Assembly: GCA_003117195.1 (NCBI GenBank)
Contig: BDSI01000015.1
Location: 745,001-809,000 of the forward strand
Reading direction: 5' to 3'
Source of the DNA: Eudorina sp. 2006-703-Eu-15
Taxonomy: Eukaryota > Chlorophyta > Chlorophyceae > Chlamydomonadales > Volvocaceae
Length of the DNA stretch: 64,000 nt
The translations under genes were made by a program, and so were the position numbers. The notes below the pieces were generated by a model. That model was not told where the DNA came from and made no database searches. It saw only the letters and a program-made list of their open reading frames with translations. Positions 35,541 through 63,826 of the stretch are shown piece after piece. The number at the start of each line of letters is the position of its first letter. Within the stretch, counting starts at the first letter, position 1.

Positions 35541-36013
35541 GCCTGTTGCCCAGTACCCATTACTCATAAAGTGTACGGTGCGACGTACACTATGCGACGT
35601 TTTCGTGACTACGGGTAAGACACTTTTTTCCCCTCATGAAAAACACACTGACATATATTTATATATAATATATTTATTTACTTGGGTTGTTTGGATGGCG
35701 TCTCTAGAGGGTTATGTCAGGAAAGGTCAGGAATAGTCAGGAAAGGTCAGGAATGAGTCATTTCTCAACTTGTAACGAACTCTTTTTAATCATTTTTCTG
35801 GCTCGGTGATTTCCTGTGACGTGCGCAGCGGAAGTACGTCTGCGCGACTCTGCGGCGGCATGCGGCCGGTTGCGGGCGCGGATTCCGTCGGTTTCGCTAC
35901 ATGTGCTTCACTGTGATTCTTACCCAGGTTGTTATTCGTGACATGCCCATACTTACCTGCCATGATTTGACGACAACAGTTGCAGTTGCGCGGTTGGCTT
36001 TTGACCAAAACTT

Positions 36014-36063
36014 GTAACGGTAATGATTGGGACGTACAGTAACGGTAATGACTGGGACGTACA
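36014..36063. repeat. 25-bp tandem duplication
   Basis: Two copies of GTAACGGTAATGAYTGGGAC followed by GTACA, differing at one base. Confidence 0.9.
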
Positions 36064-36589
36064 GGTGTGGCGCTTTACAGTCCTTCTTGTCCCTAGCTTA
36101 CCAACCATGTCGAGTCATGGCAACCGATTCCGGGTTCAGACCTGGAGACATCCTGCAGCTCCTCTCTGGATGCATGAAAAGTCCCGGGCGGTCCTCACTC
36201 CCCAGTCTGAGGCAGCATCGGCAGTACAGTCGGGGATCGATAGTGACCCCGGCAATCGCCGCCCGCGGCGCTGCAAGAAGCGCTGGATGTAGTTGGTTCC
36301 CTCGCACACACAGGCTGCATGCAGGGGCCGCTGCACGTTCACGGTGCCGTGGGGTGTTTTCCCGATATCGCGAGCGAGGCTCGATAGGCTATTCCGCCAA
36401 GCACGTCCTCTTGCCATGAGGGGCGTCTGCTTACCCGCCGTGGCCAAATTGCAGCGACCACTGACAACTTGTCATACTGGGTGCAAAAAGATGTCGGGCT
36501 TGAGACGTGTTATTAATGTACGGCATTCGAGAACTTGAAAGGATCCGATCGGACAATGTACGACCTGGCCGATTACAGAAACCTTGAAC

Positions 36590-36597
36590 TATATAAG
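36590..36597 (+). promoter_or_regulatory. Candidate TATA box of the two-module nucleotidase gene
   Basis: TATATAAG lies 155 bp upstream of the ATG at 36745, which would leave a 5' UTR of roughly 120 bp. Position and sequence fit, but no initiator or expression evidence is available. Confidence 0.5.
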
Positions 36598-36744
36598 AGG
36601 ACGTTAAGCTTAAACTTCTAGTTGAGAGGAAGCATTTTCGCTGTGGAGCGAATATGCAAATTGGATGCTAATGACCACGATCGACCGGCTTTAGTTCTCT
36701 CACATTTTTGAAGAGTCACCACAGGGCACCTGGTCCACACCACA

Positions 36745-53731
<16,987 letters not shown>

Positions 53732-54268
53732 GTTCTTGACGAATTGCACGCGCCGGTGCTCCATTTTACAATTTTAATCACGTACCTGGATGCCCCTACG
53801 TTAGTAATATTGGCATAGATGGCAGTGCGTGCGTGTACGGTGCACGGTGTACGGTACACGACAGCCCTCGTGGGGTGCGCCTACGTACAAGGCGTTTCTT
53901 TCATTACACAATGCAACGCGATCTTCGGACTGCCATGGCCGACCTTCGGCGGGGCGGAGGGCGGGTCGATTCCTATATGCAGCCCGAACCGGTGGCCAAC
54001 TTGAGCACACGAAATACATTACCTAGCAGGCTGAGAGCTACACGGCTTCGCGCCCCAAACGGTGGCCTTCTTGAGGACACGCAGAACAAGATCTCCCGCG
54101 CAAGCGCTCATTCTTACTTCGTGCGCATTCCTTCATAAAAATAAGTACCTGTGTGATTGTTGTCCCTCTCCTCCCTTTCCCCCGTCGGTGCTGCCTCGGT
54201 CTGTCCTTTCACCGCCCAGGCCGGCCTCTGCGTCTCCAACAGGCCGCAAGAGTGAGTAGTGCATGCTG

Positions 54269-54273
54269 TGTAA
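54269..54273 (+). promoter_or_regulatory. Candidate poly(A) signal TGTAA of the two-module nucleotidase gene
   Basis: First TGTAA downstream of the TAA stop at 53729-53731, giving a 3' UTR of about 540-560 bp. TGTAA is the usual volvocine polyadenylation signal. Confidence 0.5.
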
Positions 54274-55063
54274 TGTCCATCGATCGAGCCTCTACTACGG
54301 TACATCTACGGTACCAGATTGTTTTTTTCATTTATCTGCCCACGCACGGTGTTTGTTGCACTTTGTGCGCAACGCACTCAGCCCATCACCCAACTGCCGC
54401 CACATCATACATACGCACCTCGGCACGCACAGCCTACATGCTGCCGCGCCGCCTTCGTTGCTCACCTCTCTGCCCGCCGGGTGTCCTCCCCTTGCTTGCG
54501 CGCAGCTGCTACCGGCAGGCATCTGATATAAGAAATGGAGAATGGCGAGACATGAATGTATGAATAATGAATGCTACCGCGCACCCCGCAGAGGGATCCG
54601 CGGTGTGTGTCCAACACCCAGGGAGAACGAACCCAAGCGGCGTTCCGCCGCGCAGCAGAGCAACGCCGCGACGACATGCCGGCACCTTCCCATGCACCGT
54701 CCAGCTGCATGGCCCTGGCGGCATCGCTGCTGCAGCTGCCGCTCAGGCAGCTCGTCACTGCTGCTGATTACTACTCGAAATGGCGGATCCTTGTTAATGG
54801 TACTTTTGTCAATGATGGCGGATTGTGGATGAACCGAGCCAAGTTCATTCCGGTCGGGTGCCTTGGCGTGAACTTGCGCCGTATGCTGCTGATCGTTAGG
54901 ATGTCTATGCGTGCCTGCTCACCTCAACTAGAAATACATGATTGCGGGCGGGGAGCCTGGAAAAGCGGTCAAAGCCTCGCTGGAATGCACTTGTAGGGAG
55001 CATGCCTACCTGCCACTGTTATTATCGTTATCATTTTTAAATACATGTGCGTCACACGGTTTG

Positions 55064-55300
55064 GGGTACATGACCCCATAACTGCTGTAAAAGTCACCAT
55101 ACGAGCAAACGGTTCGAGTCCCGGTCCCCTCCCCGCCAAGTGATGTGGCGGGCCTGTTCGCTTCCCAGGAAACGCAACCCTGGCGCGCTAATGGCATGGT
55201 GTGTTGGCCTGTATGGCGGCATGACCCCCCGGCGGGTGATGGAACATGGAAGATGGGTGCGCAGTCTTTGATGAGGGGTTTAGCATCCCGGCCCGGCGTC
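55064..55300 (+). mobile_element. SINE copy, diverged
   Basis: Contains a perfect Pol III B box GGTTCGAGTCC at 55111-55121, then a body aligned by eye with the reverse complement of 60250-60380. Shared words in the same order include CCAGGAAACGCAACCCTGGC or its variant, CCCTGGCGCGCT, GACCCCCC, GGGTGATGGA and GATGGGTGCGCAGTC. The tRNA-like head is degraded and the limits are approximate. Confidence 0.7.
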
Positions 55301-55407
55301 TCAGTTCCCGCGAGAGCACCACGGCAGGAGCAGTACAGCCCACAGGAGTACATCAGGCGACAGAACAGCCAAAGCCCCTTCTCGAGCATATGCCTTTGTA
55401 GCGCAGT

Positions 55408-55767
55408 ATGGCAGTGTCGCACGATACGCCGATCACGCAGTGTGTCATGTCACTAGCATGGTGCGGCTTCCAGCATGGAAATGATCTGAGAAACGCACTC
55501 GTAGGACTGTGGGTTCACCTTGCATCCAGTGCCTCGATGGCAGTGAACTACCTGTGGTTTGTAGGTTGCCCGCCGTTGTCCGCCGCCGGCGCGGTGGTTT
55601 CATGTGTTGTTGAGCTTCTGCAGGCGCCCTCAATTCGGTCGGCTGCTCGCGGCTCGCAAGTTTTGCTCAGTCACCTGCTTGAGAATACCGGCGGGGGCGG
55701 CTCTATCCCCAAGCAACTTTTGCACATAAGCAAGGTAGTTGGCCAATCCCGAAAAAAAGTTACTTGA
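55408..55767 (+). other. Unexplained open frame, possible gene fragment
   Basis: A 119-residue frame contains GNDLRNALVGLWVHLASSAS and AAGAVVSCVVELLQAPSIRS, then ARGSQVLLSHLLENTGGGG. The hydrophobic-helix spacing is vaguely like armadillo/HEAT repeats. There is no start context, no partner exon and no clear splice sites, and it follows a SINE. It may be chance, an exon of an unseen gene, or a gene relic. Confidence 0.2.
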
Positions 55768-57736
55768 CGTCCCGGGAACGGAAAGACGTTGGTGAGATTT
55801 CACACATACGCGTGCAAGGGTCTACCTAAATAGTCTCCACAACTTGCAATGACGGTTCGCTGAGGCTGCCTGCCAATAATGCCGCTCTACAATAGGGTCA
55901 GGCTGCTAGGGGCGTGCGGTCGTTGGAGCGAGCGGCGAGTCCGCCGATGGTCCCGAGTTGAAGGCCAGCGCAACACGGCAGCTAATTTACTGTCGCCCAC
56001 ATCGTATGAATATATCCCATGGCATGGGAAAGTGCGTTATCGTCATCAGGCATCACTGCATGACAACTGCATCGTTCAGAAACGACCAACCGCGTCGGTG
56101 CACCGGCTCCGAATTCTTCAACTCGTTACCTAATCATCGTAAATGAATATGCAATTATTCACATCAACTGATTGTGCCTTGCAAGGCTTGTGTCGTCCTG
56201 TTTGTTTGGTCTTCCTCAAAAAATCTGTTTGCGCCCGCCACCAGGATTACCAATTGCCTCTTCTTAGCCAAGACTGCAGTCACATAGTTATCAATTACCA
56301 AACTGATACAATCTTGTCTTTGCTCAGGATTTCATTCCTTGATGGTACGCCATGCGGTGCGGCCAGGGCCGGCGGCTGAGCTTTTTGCACAGTTCATCCT
56401 CATAAGAATCCTAGTCCAATATATTAACTGCAGGTATAGGGATTAATCCCTATGCCTAAAGCTATGTTTTTGGAAACAGCGCATTTTCGACGTATCGTAC
56501 GTTTACCTGCTGCTCGGCAAGGTCACAGCACGCACAGGAGCTTTGGCAACAAGGACTTGTGAAGTCTTTGTAGGTATATCTATATTTCCTTATCCCATTA
56601 CATACGAATTACTGCAAACGTGACCGCACAACAAGATCGTTCAAGGCTGAATGAAGATTATTAGCGGAGGCGGCGACATCTGTCAAGGTCTCTGATCTCC
56701 ATTCCAAACATCTGTGCTTTTGATTTATTTTTCCATATGGTGCCTCACAATTTCGCGTCCCAGGTGGGGCCTTCACGACTGCGGACGTACGCCGCTGGTT
56801 AGGCAAGGTGAACTGTTCTAATGTACCTGATGGTAGTTTTTTTATTCATGCATCATGCGGTTACATCATCAATCGTGGGAATGCTGGAGTACTGTCGGCA
56901 TCGGAAACTGGCGAACTCAAGCACCGTCCATTTTGTTACAACTTTATAACTGCATATCGTCAACCAGTGCAAGTATCATTCAAAAATATGAATATGTAAA
57001 ATTGGGTGCGTTGGAAGATGATGCGCGAAATGGTAGGTGGCCGTGGATTTGACGTACTGGTAGCCGCGTGCGTGCAGCACTTTTGGTTATGTGTGTCATA
57101 TCCCGCAGGCCACTGCGTTTCCTGATTACCGTTTGCACGCATCCCAATGTTCGTCCACATGTAATGATAGCCCATTACCCGTCGCAGCGCCGGGGCTACA
57201 CTTGCTAGCAGGTTGCGGCAGTGCGCGGCTGTCTGTCGAATCGTGTTCAGCAGTACAATGTTTATTACCTCCCACCCTCCTCTTTTGCCACTGGAAGGCA
57301 GGAACGTCGCAGGGAAACTGTTGTCGGTGCAGCCCTATGGTGTCTGTAAGCTGACGGACGCTATTAATCAGCCGTAGCCCGCTGTATGTCCAGCAACGAA
57401 GGGGAACGTACCGCTTATTACCCGACCATTCAACAGCAAGCCCGATGGTCGAAAACGACGCAGTGGTGCACGACCAAGAGTACAATAAAGCATTACGCAT
57501 TCACAAGATGACTCTCACCATTGTTCGCAAGCAAACGGTGTCTGTATCAATTGGTCGAGGCGGACGGATGATATCATGCATGCGCGTGCAGCCTTCCGAC
57601 TGCGGCGGCAGTCATTGTCCAGATACAGCCAGACAGCGCGCAACCTTGCTCTCTGTTAGCCAACGCATCTCGACCCGATTCGATTCAGTTCACGCGGGCT
57701 GTCCGCACACCATCGGGCATCGCTTGATATATACAT

Positions 57737-57828
57737 TGTAACAACCGTACGGCATAGCGTACACAGTATAAGTAAATATCAAAGAGCCCGCACAACATCT
57801 CGAGTAGCCTTTGTCACCAAACGCTACA
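57737..57828 (+). repeat. TRIM 5' LTR
   Basis: 92 bp, identical to 58105-58196. Confidence 0.95.
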
Positions 57829-58104
57829 TTGGTATCGAGACCAAGTCTCGTTCCGTACGACCTCGTCAGGTCGTGAGTTCGATTCTGACTGGTGACAATG
57901 GTTTCCACTCTAAAACACCCTGCACAAAGAGGCTAGAGGCATATGAAGGCAGGCATATGACCTGACACGGGAGGTTGCTTCACCCGTAGCCCAAAGACCT
58001 GGCAAAGACCCCAGGCAGCAAGGGTGGTGAAAGGCAGAGTGGAGTTGTGCGCACTGCGAGGACGCAGTGAAGGGCCGAGGACGTCCCCATCAGAGGGGGG
58101 GGAA

Positions 58105-58196
58105 TGTAACAACCGTACGGCATAGCGTACACAGTATAAGTAAATATCAAAGAGCCCGCACAACATCTCGAGTAGCCTTTGTCACCAAACGCTACA
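58105..58196 (+). repeat. TRIM 3' LTR
   Basis: 92 bp, identical to 57737-57828; followed by the TACAT target duplication. Confidence 0.95.
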
Positions 58197-59275
58197 TACA
58201 TGGTCATCTATTGGGTTCGACCCCTGTCCAACAAAACGGAGGAATAGCGTTAGTTTGGATCCCATCCAAAGCTGTGCGTGATAATTGAACTGCAGATGGC
58301 TGATTCATTATCACGCTGCGGCGCGAGAAAGGGTTGCCTCTCCGTCGAGTCTTACCCGCCGTATTACCCCTCCTATCCGCCTGACTGCTTCATCCAGCTG
58401 TGCATGAGACGGGTTTGGGCAAGGAGATGGCCCTGTAGACGGCTTCATTAAATCCTGCAAGTGCTATTCGTTTCGATGAATCGGACGTTGTGGCTTGTGA
58501 TTGGTCTTCCAGGGGCCTACTGCTTGATGGCGCTAACAGGGCCACGCCAACCGGGTGCACCGTCTGTTTTACCTCAACATCGGCTTGTGCGGTGTTCTCT
58601 ACACCATATGACACATCGTCTACTTAAAAAAGGTATGAACTTGTGAGACACTGTTGTGATGCTCTGTTCGTTGCGGCGTATGGACACGCGGGCAATGCAG
58701 CATGGCGTGAGGCCCCGAGAGAGCACCTGCTGCCCCTTCAGCCCCTTCGATCGTGGTGCGGCGCCAGGTGCCCAACAGGCAGGCAGACAGCCAGCCAGAC
58801 ACACACACACAGAAGACAGGCAGACACGTTGTACGCTCTCAAGACGTACAACTTCTTCGATTTGTTAACCGGTCGTTCGGTGATCGGCACAAGCAGAAGA
58901 CACGGCAATTTGCACACTACTACAGTACGGTACTGCACGTGAATTATATTATAAGTCTAATGAAACAACACCATGTGTTATTCTTTGGTGGCATGCCGCA
59001 GATCAGTTGGTGACGCCCACCATTCGGGTATGTCATCTAATATTGCAGATAAGACGTTTCTCATTGAGAACGTAGGGTTTAATCAAGAAATTATTATGCT
59101 TGTAGGTTTTCCATGCAGGTAGGACAGTGTAATTGTATTTAGGCTGGACACGACGCTCCATCATTGTGCGCCTAAGACGAGACGAAATTACATGTTAAAA
59201 GAAGTGTATTTTACGTAGAAAATGGAGTCAGACAGGTTGGCTGAGTGGATGCCAACTACCGATCACCGAATTTCA

Positions 59276-59283
59276 TTATATAC
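59276..59283 (+). promoter_or_regulatory. Candidate TATA box of the short nucleotidase paralogue
   Basis: TTATATAC lies about 78 bp upstream of the ATG at 59361. Spacing is acceptable but the match is weak. Confidence 0.3.
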
Positions 59284-59360
59284 GACAGGGCGATTTGCCC
59301 TGACATACCCTAGGGCGTAATACGCATTCAGGAGAGGGGCGATACGCAAACGACCTGAAA

Positions 59361-62300
59361 ATGGTTGTAAAATCTGGGGTTGCCGTGGCCATTACGGCCT
59401 TAGTGCTTGGCGCCGTGACAGTGCCGGTCGCCTTGTGCTTAACAAAACTTCCGACGATATCATTTATCGCGGAGGAAGGCGTTTCGTCTGATGTCACAGC
59501 GCCAAGCGGCAACACTATTTACGCGAGGTCGGTGCCCTAAGCGATTTGGGATATTCATGGGTCGAACTTTGTACTTCATGGTTGTATTCACTGTGTCCAA
59601 CATAGATCCGCTTTTACATACTCACGATAAGAATGACTGAATGCCTGGAGGCATGAGTGACTTGCAAGTTTGCGGCTGCTGACGTGCAGATTGCGCGAGG
59701 AGACACCGGCATCTACATCAGTCCCAAGGGCTACTTGGAAATATACGCTGAAGTGGCAACTCTCGACATCGGAAGGCTTTGAGGTCTCTCTCGTTGTCGA
59801 TAGTGGGCTTGTCGAAGCGAAGCCTGCGGAGGATGGCTCTCTTCTGGCATCCGCAAAGCTTTCGGCACTCAAGCCGGGACAACAATATTTTTATCGATTT
59901 CAAGTCATGCCGTTCGGGCCTGAGTCACCCGTTGGCTCCTTTCTTGCGCCAACCGCTTACGACGTGTCTGGAGGTACGCACGAAAGCAAGTGGCTCGGCA
60001 CACGGATTAAGGATCATGACCGCATAACTAATCTAGGGTTTGACTTGGCGATTTTGATGCGGCCCATGTACCCAGCCGACGTTCCCTCTCACTCTCACGA
60101 CCCCTTGCTTACCTAGTATAGTGTCGGGTTATTAAATATTCCATTTTTTTTTCTTGTTACAAGGTGGACCCGTATCCCGACCGGGTGTTCCAACGGGCCC
60201 AGATAGCTCGTAGGTGCCTCGTCTCATCAACCCCTACCAAGGACTGCGCACCCATCCTCCATCACCCGCGGGGGGGTCACGCAGCCATACCGGCCACTAC
60301 ACCAGGTTACCAGCGCGCCAGGATTGCCTCTCCTGGAAACCGCGCCAGACCCGCCTAACCACACGGCGGTGAGGGGACGGGGATTCGAACCGCCGATCTC
60401 TGGACAGAATGCCAGTGTCTTTCCCATTAGACGACCCCCCTTTTCATTACAATGGGGTAAACTGCATCCCCCCTCCTGAACCGGTCATGCTGGGTATCTC
60501 ACCTCAGTTTTCCCCACACCCCTTTGCTGCCTTGCCGACACAGAGGCAGCTTCGCGGCGCCGCCTGGGGTCAACCGGCGTTCTCGGTAAATACAGTCATG
60601 GAGGGTAGCAAATGATCAAACCTAATCGCCCCGCGCCCCATTGGAGGCCGCATCTCGCGCTGTCGAGCATGGCGCATGCAGCGCCATCTCAATACTTGTG
60701 TGCGCACGGCGCGCCGTTGTCGCCTGCCTGCGTGCTGGGCTTACGGTGCTATTACGGTCGCCTTGCTTCCCGCCGGACCCTAGAACGCTGCGCCGCGCCG
60801 CGCACTTACCCCCACATGCCCTCCGGCGGCCCCTGCTGGCAGGTTACAACCCGACCCAGCTGGATAGCTTCAAGCAGGTGCTGCGCTCTCAGGAGTCGGC
60901 CCTGGGCAACGTGGTCGCGGATGCCTACCTCTGGTACGATTTGGTTTCGGAGGACCGAGAACGAAAGTGGCTGGGGGGCCGCTCGTTGTACCTCTCGTGC
61001 AACTGGACGGCAGGGGCTTTCTGTTGTTTCCGGGGCGCACGCGAGCGAGCGATGGTCGGCTCGGGCGGCCGTCCGGCGCATGCTTGTACCTCCGTCAACA
61101 ACGGCATCGAAGAGGTGGTCGCCTCGAGGCGGATGGATGGAAGGCAACCTCCTACCATAGGACGATCGATTATCTGTCACGGCATGCATGGTTTGGTAAT
61201 TAGCGGTCTGCTTGGTAGCAAAGATGTGTGGCGGCATGGGAAAACAAGGTTGCGTGACCGTGTTCCGCTGTGTCTCACGTAGTGCAATGCAGCCGCAGGC
61301 ATCCAGCTTTGCCTTAAAACTAGCTGCCGCTGCACGCCATCATTGGGGGGTCATAAGCTCTTGCGGCACTACGGCGGTGTCAAAAGTTTCTGCGGTCCGC
61401 TTGTGCACAGGGCGGCCAGAACCGGCGTGCCGGGCGTGCCGGCGGCCGACCTGGCACTCATCAACGGAGGCGCCATCCGGGCTGACCTCCCAGCGGGCGA
61501 CATCACACAAGCTGAGGTCGATGCTGTATTGCCGTACAACGACACGCTCGTACTGTTGAACGTGACCGGGCAGGCGGTGAGTACGGCAGCACGAAAGAGA
61601 GCTGCCCGGCCTGCTGCCGCAACTACCGGACCTGAGCGGCGCATTGTGTCAAAGTGGAGCGGCGCTAGCTCTCCATGCTCTCGAGGAGACGCCGAGCGAT
61701 TGGCGGCGGGTGGCGGATGGAGCTAATGCGACCGGGTGAACACACCACCGGCATCAGGGCAGCTGGCAAGGCCAACATGGTTACTGCCTAGATGCAGAAG
61801 ACGCAGATGTTATCATTCGAGTACTCACTGCGGACACTGCTCCGACGTGGTTGAGTGGTTGCCCTTCATTCCCGCCTGCCGTTACCGCTCGCTCGCAGAT
61901 TCTTTTGGCGCTGGAAAACGGGGTCAACGGAATCACCTCCAACGTTTCAGCGCTCCCCGGCAGGTTTCTGCAGGTGAGGTGTCCATTCGAGGGCGGGGAT
62001 GCCACGGATCTGCCAAACCATACATATGGGATGGAGAACGGTAAGGGCAGGATTCTGGCGATGGATGACACGCGGAGCCGTCGTTCGGCATGCGGCCTGA
62101 GCCCGTGTAGTTTGGACGAGCGCGTGCAGGGGCGAATGACCAGCAATAACAAAGGGGGCAAGTGTAGTCGCTCGCCCGCTAGAAGAGGGGAGGCAGCTGG
62201 TCTGGACACCGACGGGCGAACTAAACTGCGTGCGCCTGTTCAACCGTACCTGCCTCCACTACCTCCACGTATGCGCACAGGTATCAGCGGGCGTGTCATA

Positions 62301-63826
62301 CTCGTACGACGCCATCGCGCCGGCAGGCAGTCGCATCCAGTCCGTCCGCATCCTGGGCTCCTCCGGCGGGGCGGCGCTACCGCTGGACGCGTGCAAGCAC
62401 TACGTGATTGCGGTCAACGCGTTCATGGCAGGTTGGTGGGGCGCATCGCGCGTGCTTTGAATGCGGGCGGCTTGGCCCTGCAAGCGGGTGCTGTATGCCA
62501 GCCGCCATCCCTTGAGCCATACATATGCAACCTGCGCCTCTGCACGCTCGCCTGGCCCCGATAAAAATGGGATTATAATGGATAGAAACGCCGACCACCG
62601 AGGAGGACGCATTCACGCAAACGCCACCTGCTGTGCTATCGGCGCTGACCTCCCGTCCGTCGTTCGGTGTCTGTCCTCTGTCCATCCGTCCGTCCGTCAT
62701 CCTGACGTGCTCCTGAAGTTACCCGTGATCGGTAGACATTGGGTGGCAAGCGGGAATGTCAAGGCGGGAATCGTCAAGGCGGATCAAGACAGATTTCGAT
62801 GTACATGTCTATCTGATACTGTCCATCCGCACAACCATTGCGTGCCCCGCCTTTTGCGTACCGCCCATGGGACAGACGGCGGAGACGGCTTCTGGATGCT
62901 AAAAAATATGGTGCGTCCTAGCTCCCATGCAGATTGATTTGCCGTACGCAGCTACAAATGTGAATCCTCTACCGCACTGCCTACAAGTAATTACGATATA
63001 AAACCAATAAATTTAGACATCGCGAAGTCGAAAAACAATTGCCGGGGGGTATCTCATAGATATTTCGTATTTGAAATGAATCTGTTGACAGCCTTGCAAG
63101 CAATTCGCGTCAAGACATGCAAATGCCTGCGGACGCATTACAAAGACTGTTGTTGTGAAACTAATATCGATGGGTAGGCAGCGTCGGTCGATGGTGTTAC
63201 TTGTGACGGTCGCCGAGCCTGTGACTGTGACAGGTAGGCAACTATATCTGCGATAATGCGTTCAGTGCGCCCGTTCATTTTCCTCCTGGCGGAGAACAGC
63301 AACCTCGCAAAGTTGCGGAGGCCAGGCCGCCTAGAAACATATGGTAGCGCGCCTCGATGGCTAAGTGCCCAACTCCGTCCGGTCCTCGGTAAAAAATGCG
63401 CTCGCAAATAGTTGCGGCAACACGGTATGTAAGTGACAGGAAATGGAACCGCGGCGCATGTCGACCGTGTCGATTGTCGTTTGGTGTGTTGGCTGGGGCT
63501 AGAGACGGCTGCACACAGGACACCGCCCCAAGCACGACACTTGGTGCCCCGGCGGCAGACCCGGGAAATCATCATGTTGACGGCCCCTCCTGCTGCCGCC
63601 CTCCTCCCTCGCTGGCGCGTGTTCCCCGCCTGTCTCGCAGTCCTCGGTGGTGGCGAATTCGGGACTCTCGGAACAGAGCCTCTTCGCGCAGTACGTCGCG
63701 GCGCACAGCCCGCTGCCGTCGGGTCTGGGGGGCCGCATCGCCGTCTGCGGCGCGGACCCTGACGGATGCCCGGTGATCCGCACCGTGGCGGACTTCTGCA
63801 AGAGTGTCGTGGGTGGGTCTATCTAG
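59361..63826 (+). CDS. Nucleotidase paralogue lacking the catalytic metallophosphoesterase domain
   Basis: Eight exons: 59361-59527, 59690-59973, 60843-60933, 61411-61576, 61899-61973, 62281-62431, 62876-62910, 63641-63826 (TAG). All junctions are GT-AG in matching phase and sum to 1155 nt (384 residues). An N-terminal hydrophobic segment (VAVAITALVLGAVTVPVALC) is followed by a PhoD_N-like domain (GVSSDVTAPSGNTIYAR ... QQYFYRFQVMPFGPESPVGSF) and then directly by a 5'-nucleotidase C domain (NGGAIRADLPAGDITQAEV; VLPYNDTLVLLNVTG; ALENGVNG). Every exon of the metallophosphoesterase domain is missing: exon 2 (phase 1) joins the equivalent of exon 23 of the upstream gene, which also starts in phase 1. 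Exons 3 and 5 have the same lengths as their counterparts (91 and 75 nt). It cannot hydrolyse phosphoesters by the family mechanism. It could be an expressed binding protein, a misassembly, or a decaying copy whose frame has survived. Confidence 0.75.
60160..60440 (-). mobile_element. tRNA-derived SINE
   Basis: On the minus strand the element starts near 60440 with a tRNA-like head: D-arm-like GTCTAATGGGAAAGAC (A box with one mismatch), a CTGG/CCAG stem, and a perfect B box GGTTCGAATCC followed by CCCGTCCCC. A GC-rich body of about 200 bp follows and ends CGGGTCCACCTTGT. The acceptor and T stems contain mismatches, so this is not a functional tRNA gene and the parental tRNA is unresolved. A 3' fragment is at 52750-52846 and a diverged copy at 55064-55300. 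It lies in the intron where the lost metallophosphoesterase exons would be. Confidence 0.8.

Larger units (their letters stand above)
32680..36744. other. Region without a recognised gene
   Basis: Four kb between the giant low-complexity gene and the first nucleotidase gene. No recognisable domain or exon chain was found. A TGTAA at about 33652-33656 could be the poly(A) signal of the upstream gene (about 970 bp 3' UTR). From about 34400 to 36700 the sequence is clearly less GC-rich. It contains an 18-bp palindrome (35523-35540), an AT-rich patch (35650-35690), a GGTCAGGAAT-type tandem repeat (35717-35760) and a 25-bp duplicated unit (36014-36063). Confidence 0.55.
57737..58196 (+). mobile_element. 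TRIM: terminal-repeat retrotransposon in miniature (460 bp)
   Basis: Two identical 92-bp LTRs (57737-57828 and 58105-58196) begin TGTAACAACC and end ACGCTACA, the TG...CA rule. One base after the 5' LTR comes a primer-binding site TGGTATCGAG (57830-57839), whose first seven bases match the complement of the initiator tRNA-Met 3' end. A purine tract AGAGGGGGGGGAA (58092-58104) abuts the 3' LTR. The 5-bp target duplication TACAT lies at 57732-57736 and 58197-58201. The 276-bp interior encodes nothing. Identical LTRs suggest recent insertion. Confidence 0.95.
53732..59360. other. Region between the two nucleotidase genes
   Basis: It begins with a probable 3' UTR (TGTAA at 54269-54273). It contains a SINE copy (about 55064-55300), an unexplained open frame (55408-55767) and a TRIM element (57737-58196). 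The remainder, about 55800-57700 and 58250-59250, shows no recognisable gene, tRNA or repeat family. A candidate TATA box for the downstream gene lies at 59276-59283. Confidence 0.55.

Noticed and set aside
54189..54257. Additional 3' exon of the two-module nucleotidase gene after the GTAAGT at 53728
   Set aside because: TAA in frame at 53729-53731 ends the protein at the position expected from the paralogue, and the candidate exon has no homologous counterpart.
54640..54790. Hydrophobic C-terminal tail (SSCMALAASLLQLPLRQLV) as a GPI signal for the upstream gene
   Set aside because: No in-phase acceptor joins it to exon 28, and the stop codon there is already in frame.
57813..57896. tRNA-like fold with 7-bp acceptor GTCACCA/TGGTGAC and a TTCGATT loop
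   Set aside because: It spans the end of the TRIM 5' LTR and the primer-binding site, has no convincing D or anticodon arm, and the LTR structure explains the sequence better.
60366..60440. A functional minus-strand tRNA gene
   Set aside because: The acceptor and T stems contain mismatches, the anticodon stem is only 4 bp, and the sequence continues into a repeated body, so it is a SINE head.
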